Origin: an uncultured Lachnospiraceae bacterium
GTDB lineage: Bacteria > Bacillota > Clostridia > Lachnospirales > Lachnospiraceae
NCBI GenBank assembly: GCA_947565425.1
Contig: CANOFW010000025.1
Span: forward strand, 1-47,079
Direction of reading: 5' to 3'
Length of the DNA: 47,079 bases
Each line of letters opens with the position of its first letter. Position 1 is the stretch's first letter. Of the stretch, positions 27,599-34,597 are shown piece by piece. The notes beneath the pieces were generated by a model. The model saw only the letters and a list, made by a program, of their open reading frames with translations. It was not told the DNA's origin and ran no database searches. The position numbers were made by a program, and so were the translations under genes.

Positions 27599-27825
27599 AA
27601 AGTGGGCAAGCCCCCTCAGTACCCCTAACTCCTCACTCATGAGGGGTTTGCACACTTTGAAGCGCCGAGCACATTTGCGAAGCAATATTTTCCTTTTGTG
27701 CGAGTGCGCATAATTGTTTTTATCTTAATAGGAAAGACACTTTCACGCTTTAGCGCGACAAGGTCTTTCCTAATTAGATAAAAAATAGCCGTCCTGTTCT
27801 TTGACGAGAATGACAGCTATTTTTT
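27599..27825. terminator. Convergent terminator region with three inverted repeats
   Basis: Three structures separate the convergent genes ending at 27575 and 27861. AAAGTG (27599-27604) with CACTTT (27653-27658) encloses a CCCCTCA / TGAGGGG pair. A long stem has arms 27717-27738 and 27763-27784, with two mismatches. The last stem, AAAAAATAGC (27780-27789) with GCTATTTTTT (27816-27825), has flanking T or A runs on both strands and is the clearest bidirectional terminator. Confidence 0.8.
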
Positions 27826-27860
27826 GTCTTGAATTATTTCGCCGGGATGGGTGAGGTGCA

Positions 27861-28274
27861 TCACTTCTCCCCGCCGCGTTTCCTCTTGGTGCATTGTTCT
27901 ATCAATGCCAGAGTCACTTCTTGATATTCCGCGTCCCATCCCTCCATCCTCCTTTTTAAATCTTCTTTCCAAGAATGATTTATTGAAAAGTCATACGGCG
28001 CGCGGCGACCCGTCATTTTCTCATAATAGCTGGCTGCAAAATAATAAACGTCATAATAAAAATTTGTTTCCAGGTCCTTGCCCTTCAAACAGTTCCTCCT
28101 GTATTCCGGCGGAAAAAGCGGATTATGCCAGGCATACCCTGCATACCGCCGGCCTTTTGCCGCGTCGCAGCAATAAAAACCTGATTCATAGAGCAGGTTG
28201 ATCACTTTAATGCCTCTCACCAGACGCCTGACACATTCCTCTTCCGATAAGTTTTCCCAGCTTGTTTCTCCCAT
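27861..28274 (-). CDS. Unknown small protein
   Basis: A 137-residue protein with no signal peptide or membrane helix and no domain that I recognise. It is rich in Arg, Tyr, Trp and Cys and helical in character (for example SEEECVRRLVRGIKVINLLYE and TLALIEQCTKRKRGG). The ATG at 28274 follows AGAGGAGG by nine bases; the frame opens seven codons earlier at a GTG that overlaps that site. It has its own transcription unit after the terminator of the secretion operon. No role can be given; its neighbour position alone does not show that it belongs to the secretion system. Confidence 0.55.
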   Translation of the reverse strand: MGETSWENLSEEECVRRLVRGIKVINLLYESGFYCCDAAKGRRYAGYAWHNPLFPPEYRRNCLKGKDLETNFYYDVYYFAASYYEKMTGRRAPYDFSINHSWKEDLKRRMEGWDAEYQEVTLALIEQCTKRKRGGEK

Positions 28275-28369
28275 TATTATACGCCTCCTCTGCACTCGGG
28301 GTTCTGAATAATTAAATCATATCACAACTAATTTCCAGAAACAGAACGAGTTTCCAGAAAACAAGGAAA

Positions 28370-28406
28370 ATGGGAGAATGAACAACATTACTGCACATTC
28401 TCCCAT
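28370..28406 (-). terminator. Terminator of the secretion-like operon
   Basis: ATGGGAGAATG (28370-28380) pairs perfectly with CATTCTCCCAT (28396-28406). On the minus strand it follows the stop codon of the gene at 28422 by 15 bp and precedes TTTTCCTTGTTTTC, a discontinuous U-tract. Two copies of TTTCCAGAAA occur just beyond. Confidence 0.75.
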
Positions 28407-28421
28407 CCAAATCCATTTATA

Positions 28422-28694
28422 TCAGTAAAGCATTCCATGCTGCGCTAATCGTTCTGCCATCTGCCCCGCATACATCAGGAGCAGCCCTATTGCGACGCCG
28501 ATAATGATAGCTTTTGCCGTCCTGGGTTTTTTCTTTATCCAGACAAAAAACAGAATAATGCCGATAAAAGGCAAAAAGCAGCCGAGAAGCCCCCACCCAA
28601 ATCCTCCTTTGTCTTTCTCTACCGGCGTCCCGCAATTGGGACAGATCGTCGCCTCCTCCCTCAGTTCTTTTCCACAATTTTTACATACAGTCAT
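28422..28694 (-). CDS. Zinc-ribbon membrane protein (second copy)
   Basis: A 90-residue protein. The first 25 residues form a zinc ribbon (C-x2-C in VCKNCGKE, then C-x2-C in ICPNCGTPV), followed by two hydrophobic helices (WGLLGCFLPFIGIILFFVW and IIIGVAIGLLLMYAG) separated by a KKKPRTAK loop. It is paralogous to the gene at 28774-29046. Such proteins often dock cytoplasmic factors to the membrane; here they end the operon that holds a kinase and a secretion ATPase. A binding partner is not known. Confidence 0.8.
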   Translation of the reverse strand: MTVCKNCGKELREEATICPNCGTPVEKDKGGFGWGLLGCFLPFIGIILFFVWIKKKPRTAKAIIIGVAIGLLLMYAGQMAERLAQHGMLY

Positions 28695-28773
28695 TTTTTC
28701 CTCCCAAAAATATAGCGTTGTTTCTTGCGTATCAAATCATTGATTTTGCATATAGATCCTTATCTGCATCCCC

Positions 28774-29046
28774 CTATGTCACGGCTCCGCTGCCGAGTGC
28801 AATAAATAGAATAATATAGGATAAAACCAGAATACACACAGCAAGCAAAGCGCCGAGTCCGGCTGCCTTTGCGGACTTGGGCTTCTCATCCTTCCATATC
28901 AGGTAGAGGACAAGCCCGACAACGGGGATACAGCAGCCGAGGATCCCCCAGGCAAATCCCCCTTCGCCCGCCACGGGCGTCCCGCAATTGGGACAGGTAA
29001 CCGCCTGATCGCCGAGCTCTTTTCCACAATTTCTACATATAGCCAT
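28774..29046 (-). CDS. Zinc-ribbon membrane protein (first copy)
   Basis: A 90-residue protein built like its neighbour at 28422: zinc ribbon with ICRNCGKEL and TCPNCGTPV, a Gly-rich hinge, then two membrane helices (WGILGCCIPVVGLVLYLIW and ALLAVCILVLSYIILFIAL). The ATG at 29046 is preferred; it matches the paralogue's N-terminus and has GGAAGG in front. It follows the kinase gene by 55 bp. Duplication of a small zinc-ribbon protein after a kinase suggests a scaffold at the membrane, though that is inference. Confidence 0.8.
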   Translation of the reverse strand: MAICRNCGKELGDQAVTCPNCGTPVAGEGGFAWGILGCCIPVVGLVLYLIWKDEKPKSAKAAGLGALLAVCILVLSYIILFIALGSGAVT

Positions 29047-29101
29047 TCTACTTTCCTTCCTTTCAAACACATCTCTTTACTCTTTCTATCCATAAGCCTT
29101 G

Positions 29102-31168
29102 TTAAAGTTTGCTGATATCCACCCAGATTGCCGGGCGTACGCCGTAACATTCATTGATCATCGGCGGAAAAAATCCGACATTGCCCACCGGCAATGCGAC
29201 TAACGCCTTCCTTTTCTTTCTGTTCACGGAGCGCAGCCACCAACTGACGGCTTCATCCTTCTTTGTAAATATCTTTATCTTCTGCCGCGCATACTCCGTC
29301 GCGCTTGCCCGGTACTGTTCTTCTGTAAAATGATACTGCTCCTCAATTTCTTCCAGGCTTAAACAGAATACCTTATCCCAAGTCTCCACCAGGTCATCAA
29401 TTTTGGTCTTATTTTTATAGTCTGCATTCTCCAGCCTCACAGCGTACAGCGCGTTCTGCTCCGCCTCTGTGAACGAACAACGTATAAAATCGTCATTCAG
29501 CCATTCACGCAAGTCGCTTACACTCCAGGTTGCTTTCTGCTTTCCATCTTCATGAAAACACCTGTAATCCAGTACATACCGGCTCAATAGCAAACATAGA
29601 TCGTCATTTCTCTTAATCACCTCCCATTCAATCGGCGTCTTTTCTTTTTTATCCTCCTCCTGATAATAAGCGCCAAATCTGACAAACTCTTTCTCTATAA
29701 ACTCGCTTACGTCCGATACACTCGCGTTTAATTGATCTGTATCCGGCGTTCCTGCATCTGATTCGCCATTGTTTGCCGAAACGTTTCGCGCCCCTCCATT
29801 TTGGAGCGGTTCCGCTTCACCTGCCGGGCTTTTACCGGACGGTTTTTCTTCCTCTGCCGTGCTTTCGCCGGGCAGTTTCTCCGGGAAAGCATGGTATGTA
29901 TCTTCGCTCAAGGATTCCCGCGCTGAAATCTCCCCGCCGTCGGTTGGCGTCGATGAAAATGCATGGTATGTCTTTTCCTCCCGAAATCCCTGGGTCGCGT
30001 TAAAAGATTCCTGCGATAGGACCTGATGGTTGGGCGGAATCTTGGAATCCTGCTGCAAACCTGCGTCTTTATGCGTTCCTGAATCCTCCAGCTGATTAGC
30101 GTCCTTCTGCGTCTCCAAATCATCCGGCAGACCTACGTCCTTCAGTGTTGGGGGATCGTTCGGATTCTCTGTGTCTGGCGTTATTTCGTTACCGGATAAA
30201 TTCAGATTAAGACGCCCATCCTGACGCGGCATATCCGTCTTTTCATCATGGAACTTCTTTGCCAACTGCCATTTTAACAAATCCCCCTTCATCTCCGCAG
30301 CGTTCTGGTAACGATCCTTTGCTCTATAAGCGCAGGCCTTCCTCACAATGTAGGTGAGCGTCTCGTCCCCGTCTGCAGGCGGCTCTAACGCGTTCCCGCT
30401 GATCAGGCAATGTATCGCTTTTTCCAGATCTCCGGAGCGTATCGGCTTGGGCGCCTCGGGCAGAAAAGGAATCCGCCCCTTGTTCAGGAATCGGTACAGG
30501 GTAATCCCCAAGGAATAGATATCTACCGTATTGTCATAAGATTCCCCACGGTAAATCTCCGGCGCCATATACATACGCGTTCCTTTCTGCGAACGCATAC
30601 TCTGGGTTCCCTCCATCTGTTTGGAAATCCCAAAATCACCCAGCTTATAGCCGCCATATGGGTTACGGAAAATATTGCCCGGCTTTATGTCGCGATGGAT
30701 CGTGCGGCTCTGCTCGCAGCACTCTAACGCACTGCAGATGTCAATTCCCATTTTCACTGTTTCCGTCACATCTAAGATACCGTTTTTCTGCACATAAGCG
30801 TCAAGGCTTTCCAGCAGCTCCATGCGGATATAGAGCGTCCACCCCAGCTTTCCCGCATCTTCCACAAACACGCAGTCCTCAATAGAGACGATATTGCCCG
30901 CTGTCTTCAGACGCTCCATAATCTTAATTTCATTGACAAGGCCGTTCAGCACATCTTCATAGTAAATGCGGATGGACTGGGCGTCCATTCCCGTATTCTG
31001 AAGCTCTATCACCTCTGTCTCGTCCTGCGGGATACGGATCACCTTCACTGCCGCATAATATTCCCCGCCGAAATCTTCTTTCAGCACCTTATATACATTT
31101 CCAAAGGAGCCTTTCCCAAGAAGCCCCGCCGTCTTCCATTTTGGCCAGATTTTCGTAATTTCGTCCAT
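29102..31168 (-). CDS. Hanks-type Ser/Thr kinase fused to a DUF6273-like domain
   Basis: A 688-residue cytoplasmic protein. The kinase domain (about 10-325) keeps all catalytic motifs: GKGSFG (18-23), K42 in AAVKV, E80, HRDIKPGN (158-165), DFG (178-180) and APE (202-204), so it should be active. A disordered Ser/Pro/Glu-rich linker (about 335-500) follows, then a C-terminal domain with WSVSDLREWLND, EAVSWWLRSV and YGVRPAIWVDI blocks that match DUF6273. There is no transmembrane helix, unlike PknB-type receptors. It starts four bases after the PP2C gene ends. It probably phosphorylates proteins read by the FHA domain of the nearby ATPase. Unlike EssB, whose kinase-like domain is dead, this kinase is intact. 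Confidence 0.92.
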   Translation of the reverse strand: MDEITKIWPKWKTAGLLGKGSFGNVYKVLKEDFGGEYYAAVKVIRIPQDETEVIELQNTGMDAQSIRIYYEDVLNGLVNEIKIMERLKTAGNIVSIEDCVFVEDAGKLGWTLYIRMELLESLDAYVQKNGILDVTETVKMGIDICSALECCEQSRTIHRDIKPGNIFRNPYGGYKLGDFGISKQMEGTQSMRSQKGTRMYMAPEIYRGESYDNTVDIYSLGITLYRFLNKGRIPFLPEAPKPIRSGDLEKAIHCLISGNALEPPADGDETLTYIVRKACAYRAKDRYQNAAEMKGDLLKWQLAKKFHDEKTDMPRQDGRLNLNLSGNEITPDTENPNDPPTLKDVGLPDDLETQKDANQLEDSGTHKDAGLQQDSKIPPNHQVLSQESFNATQGFREEKTYHAFSSTPTDGGEISARESLSEDTYHAFPEKLPGESTAEEEKPSGKSPAGEAEPLQNGGARNVSANNGESDAGTPDTDQLNASVSDVSEFIEKEFVRFGAYYQEEDKKEKTPIEWEVIKRNDDLCLLLSRYVLDYRCFHEDGKQKATWSVSDLREWLNDDFIRCSFTEAEQNALYAVRLENADYKNKTKIDDLVETWDKVFCLSLEEIEEQYHFTEEQYRASATEYARQKIKIFTKKDEAVSWWLRSVNRKKRKALVALPVGNVGFFPPMINECYGVRPAIWVDISKL

Positions 31169-31172
31169 TTCC

Positions 31173-32030
31173 TCATTTCTCCCTTTGTGCCAGCCCGGCG
31201 CGCGGCAAAAAGGCCATCCCCGCCGTCTGCTGCTTTGATTCCCGTCCCATTTCAATCAGAAGAACCGTCACATTATCACGGCCGCCATGCTCCAGCGCTT
31301 TCTGTATCAGAAGCTCCGCCCTCTCAGGCAGGTCTATTTTCTTGGATAATAATTCGCTGATTTCCTCCTCCGATACCATGTCGGTCAGCCCATCGCTGCA
31401 TATCAGATACAAATCCTTCTGCTTCGCCTCCATGCTGGAAATAAACGGCTCAACGATTACTTCCTCTTCGCTGATGCCCAGAAACTGCGTAAGCCCCGGC
31501 TTGCGGCCGGTGATTCCCATCCGCTTCAATTCTTCCGCATTGGTATGTGCTTTCCCCAGCATCATAAGCTCTCCCTGCCGAAAACAGTAAATCGGGCTGT
31601 CTCCCAAATTGCATACCCATACCGTATCATTCTCAAACGCCAGCATGGACAGGGTCGTCCCTATTTCCTGATACTGCTGGAGGCATCCGGCTTGGTATAC
31701 CTCTCTGTTTATGCAGCGCACCAGCTCCGTCAAACCTTCCTTCGTCGGCAAAAGTTCCCGGCAGCGTTCTGCAAGCTGCGCCGCCGCCGTGTAAGACGCC
31801 AGCTCTCCTCCGCGCAGCCCGCCCATCCCATCGAATACAGCGTATGCCATACAGCCCTCAAGGGGCTGGTAGAGCACATAGGCGTCGTCCATGGACTGGT
31901 GGTTTTGAGGCAGATAATACCCTCGAAACGTAAAATTATCTTCATTATGCGCGCGTACCTTCCCGGTGTCGGACAGGCATACCGCCCTTATGGCCATGCC
32001 GGACTTGCCGAACTTGTTACGAAATCTCAT
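31173..32030 (-). CDS. PP2C-family protein phosphatase
   Basis: A 285-residue metal-dependent phosphatase. Metal- and phosphate-binding motifs are in place: SDTGKVRAHNEDNF (about 21-34), VFDGMGG (about 83-89), GDSPIY, ICSDGLTD and GGRDNVTVLLIEMG. The ATG at 32030 has AAAGG nine bases upstream; an ATG three codons earlier sits directly on that site. The gene lies four bases before the kinase gene, so the two are a matched on/off pair, presumably setting phosphorylation of FHA ligands or of the secretion ATPase. Confidence 0.94.
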   Translation of the reverse strand: MRFRNKFGKSGMAIRAVCLSDTGKVRAHNEDNFTFRGYYLPQNHQSMDDAYVLYQPLEGCMAYAVFDGMGGLRGGELASYTAAAQLAERCRELLPTKEGLTELVRCINREVYQAGCLQQYQEIGTTLSMLAFENDTVWVCNLGDSPIYCFRQGELMMLGKAHTNAEELKRMGITGRKPGLTQFLGISEEEVIVEPFISSMEAKQKDLYLICSDGLTDMVSEEEISELLSKKIDLPERAELLIQKALEHGGRDNVTVLLIEMGRESKQQTAGMAFLPRAGLAQREK

Positions 32031-32169
32031 AATCCGCATCCTTTCCCAAATACCCGAAATGGGGCTATTGGAAAATAAAAGACTTTATTTTCCAATAGCT
32101 CCCAGCTTTTACAAAAGTTCCATCTGTTATTATCTATACACGGCCAATGAAATCTGCCGCACCGTAAAA

Positions 32170-32421
32170 TTACATAATAACTAAGTGATCCCCGTTTTCT
32201 ATCCCATAATCCTTTAACGCCGCCTTGCCTTTGAGCAGGAGCCTCTTTTCCTTCAGGCAGAGAAATTCATGGCCTGACGAAACATAATGGTAGTCAGACA
32301 ATTCTTCCAGCGCTTTCCCGATTAAGGAAGCCACCATACCGACGCTCAGAAAGCCGGGAATATATACGTCATAACTTGCCGAAATAGAAGGACACTCTAA
32401 GGATACCAATATTTTTTCCAT
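32170..32421 (-). CDS. YukD/EsaB-like ubiquitin-fold protein
   Basis: An 83-residue protein whose pattern fits the small ubiquitin-like proteins YukD/EsaB of type VIIb secretion: an N-terminal beta strand (ILVSLECP), a helix (SVGMVASLIGKALEEL), and a closing KGKAALKDYGIENGDHLVIM motif. It has no diglycine tail, so conjugation is not expected. The ATG at 32421 has a better-placed GGGTG than the GTG at 32430. It lies between the lipoprotein and the phosphatase and supports calling the operon T7SS-like. EsaB-type proteins regulate substrate export by an unknown mechanism. Confidence 0.78.
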   Translation of the reverse strand: MEKILVSLECPSISASYDVYIPGFLSVGMVASLIGKALEELSDYHYVSSGHEFLCLKEKRLLLKGKAALKDYGIENGDHLVIM

Positions 32422-32450
32422 GCTATTCACCCGTCCTCATCTTCCTCGCT

Positions 32451-33269
32451 TTAATCTGACGCCGGGGTAAATACGCTGTTTTTGATATCGCTTGTGTCCG
32501 TTCTCTCGCTCATACCTTCCAAAGACGCCTCCCAGGCAGCCAGGCCTTCTGTATCGCTTTCTAATCCAACATACATAATACTGACACATCCGCGCGTGCC
32601 CTCTGCTTTTTCAAATATCATATCAGATCCCATAACTACTGATACTCCTGCAATATCTGCTTTTGCCACGCATTTTATCGCCTTATACTGACCGACTTTT
32701 GTCTCATTATATGAGATCACTTCTTTCACTTCCGCATTTTCGTTTCCACTGAAACTTTCCTGCATACCTTCAAGGAAAGCCGCTTTATTCGCCTCCGGGT
32801 CAGAACTATATTCCCCCGCCATAGGCACCATTTGAAAAACAATGGTAGGGGTAACCCCTTGATCTGCCCTATCGTTTGCAAAAAAGCGCGGCGTAGAAGA
32901 TGTTTCTGTTTCACCGTCTACCTCATAGCCATCCGGCAATGTAATTGTAATCGGTCCGTAAGATACTGTCTGCCCGTCAATTGTCGCAGCGCTGAACGGA
33001 CTCCACAGATCCTCATGTTCTGCGTCTGCATCGCTGCCCTCTTCCTCCGATAAGCCTGCGTCTGCATCGCTGTCCTCTTCCTCCGATAAGTCTGCGTCGG
33101 TATCGCTGTCCTCTGCATCAGAAAGCTCCGTATCTGCGTCGGCGCCTTCGGACATATTGCCGCCGGTATTCGACGCTGTATCGGAAGAACCGTTTTTCCC
33201 GCACCCGGCCAGCAGAACCACCAACAACGCTGCCATTATAAAAGCCATACATTTTTTATTCTTTTTCAT
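32451..33269 (-). CDS. Lipoprotein with acidic 12-residue repeats
   Basis: A 272-residue lipoprotein: MKKNKKCMAFIMAALLVVLLAGC carries the lipobox LAGC. After the lipid anchor comes an acidic tandem-repeat linker (SDADAGLSEEE-like units, about residues 45-90), then a globular domain of about 170 residues (TIDGQTVSYGPITITLPDGYEV ... YVGLESDTEGLAAWEASLEGMSERT). I do not recognise the fold; similar domains occur in clostridial envelope proteins. The start codon stands 12 bases after GGAGG. It is likely an outer-face component of the secretion apparatus, with the repeat acting as spacer through the cell wall. Confidence 0.78.
   Translation of the reverse strand: MKKNKKCMAFIMAALLVVLLAGCGKNGSSDTASNTGGNMSEGADADTELSDAEDSDTDADLSEEEDSDADAGLSEEEGSDADAEHEDLWSPFSAATIDGQTVSYGPITITLPDGYEVDGETETSSTPRFFANDRADQGVTPTIVFQMVPMAGEYSSDPEANKAAFLEGMQESFSGNENAEVKEVISYNETKVGQYKAIKCVAKADIAGVSVVMGSDMIFEKAEGTRGCVSIMYVGLESDTEGLAAWEASLEGMSERTDTSDIKNSVFTPASD
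33021..33128 (-). repeat. 36-bp tandem repeat in the lipoprotein gene
   Basis: Three 36-bp units stand in tandem: 33021-33056, 33057-33092 and 33093-33128. The first two differ at two positions; the third is more diverged. Each unit encodes 12 residues of the acidic linker. In-frame units can be gained or lost by slippage, which would vary linker length between strains. Confidence 0.85.
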
Positions 33270-33323
33270 TTCTTTTCATTTCCTCCCATGCTCCATGACC
33301 AAACCGCCGTGTTTTCCGGCAAT

Positions 33324-33614
33324 TCAGCCATGGAGCTGATTAAGCTGTACTTCTAAGTCGTCTAATATTCTTTGATTCTCATTCACGATTTTTCGGAAAC
33401 CGTACACCATATCCTCCAGAAACTCTATCCTCCATGAGATGCTCTTCTCCAGCTTTTCCAGCCTTTCCATGCATTCTCGATACATATCCATGCTGTAATC
33501 CGGATTGAAAGACAGAAGCTCCACCGTTTCCTTCAGGGACACCGCCTTCCTTTTTTCTTCCTCCAGCAGCATAATGTGGCGTTGGATTCCTGCAAAGCTT
33601 AGTCCAATATACAT
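33324..33614 (-). CDS. Small helical protein, WXG100-like candidate
   Basis: A 96-residue, wholly helical protein with charged heptads (LLEEEKRKAVSLKETVELL and IVNENQRILDDLEVQLNQLHG) and a central tryptophan in KSISWRIEFLED. Size, helical hairpin layout and position in a secretion-ATPase operon fit the ESAT-6/WXG100-like or DUF5082/DUF3130 helper group, but there is no clear WXG motif. It starts seven bases after the previous gene with only a weak AAGGG site, so it is probably translated by coupling. It may be a substrate or chaperone of the ATPase. Confidence 0.6.
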   Translation of the reverse strand: MYIGLSFAGIQRHIMLLEEEKRKAVSLKETVELLSFNPDYSMDMYRECMERLEKLEKSISWRIEFLEDMVYGFRKIVNENQRILDDLEVQLNQLHG

Positions 33615-33621
33615 GGACGGA

Positions 33622-34002
33622 TCAGCCCTTGATTGCTAAATTGCTAACCAGAGACTGCGCTTCATCCAAAAGCCCGCTCGCCATGGATTTCTGCTGATCC
33701 ATTTCATCTACTACGCCCTTATATAAAATCCTTAAATTCATTACCCTGTCGGAAGCAGATTTTACCTGAAAAATAGATTTATCTATGATTTTCAATGCTT
33801 TTTCTCCCTCATCATCTTCCCAAAATTCCGGTATCTGAGATTTTAAGCCTTCCAATTCCGCCAGATGCTGCTCTAACTTAGTGTTATATCCTTCCAATTC
33901 TGTAATCTTTTCTTCATATTGCTTTTTTGTATAATGCAGCATCGCGGACACTCCGAGCTTACCCGCCGCTAATCCTACGCCAATTGCTGTCGCTAATGCC
34001 AT
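33622..34002 (-). CDS. Coiled-coil protein with WXG-like motif, T7SS-type candidate
   Basis: A 126-residue protein. A short hydrophobic N-terminus (ALATAIGVGLAAGKLGVSAML) leads into a coiled coil (KQYEEKITELEGYNTKLEQ...), a turn containing PEFWEDDEGEKAL and a second helical half. W-x-(2-5)-G followed by a helix is the WXG100 hairpin signature in a relaxed form. It is longer than typical WXG100 proteins (about 100 residues). Strong GGGAGGG ribosome-binding site. A secreted substrate or a structural partner of the EssC-type ATPase is likely, but not proven. Confidence 0.6.
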   Translation of the reverse strand: MALATAIGVGLAAGKLGVSAMLHYTKKQYEEKITELEGYNTKLEQHLAELEGLKSQIPEFWEDDEGEKALKIIDKSIFQVKSASDRVMNLRILYKGVVDEMDQQKSMASGLLDEAQSLVSNLAIKG

Positions 34003-34018
34003 ATCTGTTTCCCTCCCT

Positions 34019-34324
34019 TTATCTTCCTATTTTATCTTTATATTCCTTAATAGCTTCTACGCTCTTCTGGATACCCGACCCAATCGTCTGTATTGCCGAT
34101 CCAATATTCTCCAATACATCGTCAAATGTTTTCGTAAGGGTATTCCAACTTTCGCTCAGTTTCTGTCCAGTATCTACAATTTCACTTATAATTGGATCAT
34201 CCTCTACAGGATCCCTTTGGCAACATTCTGAAACTTCTTTCAGCAACACCTTGACTTCCGCCAATTCACCTTTTACTTCCGCCTGCCAAGACTGGGCACG
34301 CGCAACATTAATATTTAAATCCAT
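34019..34324 (-). CDS. WXG100-like small helical protein
   Basis: A 101-residue protein of the right size for the ESAT-6/WXG100 superfamily: two helices around a central SESWNTLTKTF, and a C-terminal helix with small residues (NIGSAIQTIGSGIQKSVEAIKEYKD), a pattern that often forms the export signal. No strict WXG. GGAAGGAG lies in front of the ATG. Member of the small-protein run directly downstream of the secretion ATPase gene. Confidence 0.65.
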   Translation of the reverse strand: MDLNINVARAQSWQAEVKGELAEVKVLLKEVSECCQRDPVEDDPIISEIVDTGQKLSESWNTLTKTFDDVLENIGSAIQTIGSGIQKSVEAIKEYKDKIGR

Positions 34325-34356
34325 AATCTGATCTCCTTCCTATTCCAGCCTAACAG

Positions 34357-34551
34357 TTACCTGGCTGTCCTTAACCTGCTTTCCACATCCCGCAGCAATT
34401 CCTTTTCACGTTCCAACAATCCTTTATATTCATCAAATATATCGCCTTTTAATGATTTCGATATCTCCGCACAGTCCTCCTCCAGTAATGCAAGCAATTT
34501 CCTGCACTGTGCCATGCTGTCTTCTATGCGGTTAGCATCATAGCCTTCCAT
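34357..34551 (-). CDS. Small helical protein downstream of the secretion ATPase
   Basis: A 64-residue protein, entirely helical and highly charged, with a likely two-helix hairpin (MAQCRKLLALLEEDCAEISKSL then EYKGLLEREKELLRDVESRL in separate helices). It lacks a tryptophan motif. It has a strong AAAGGAGG site and follows the ATPase gene by 46 bp. Small helical partner proteins next to T7SS substrates are common, and it could play that part, but I do not recognise a family. Confidence 0.55.
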   Translation of the reverse strand: MEGYDANRIEDSMAQCRKLLALLEEDCAEISKSLKGDIFDEYKGLLEREKELLRDVESRLRTAR

Positions 34552-34597
34552 TGCGGAACCTCCTTTGGGGCATCATCCCCTTTCTTGAAATCTGCTC

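Noticed and set aside
28330-28369. Short direct repeat TTTCCAGAAA near the operon end
   Set aside because: Only ten bases long and found twice in AT-rich DNA; no gene is downstream that it could control.
32451-33269. EssA-like or EssB-like subunit
   Set aside because: The protein is a lipoprotein with an outer domain and has neither the kinase-like fold nor a membrane-spanning helix.
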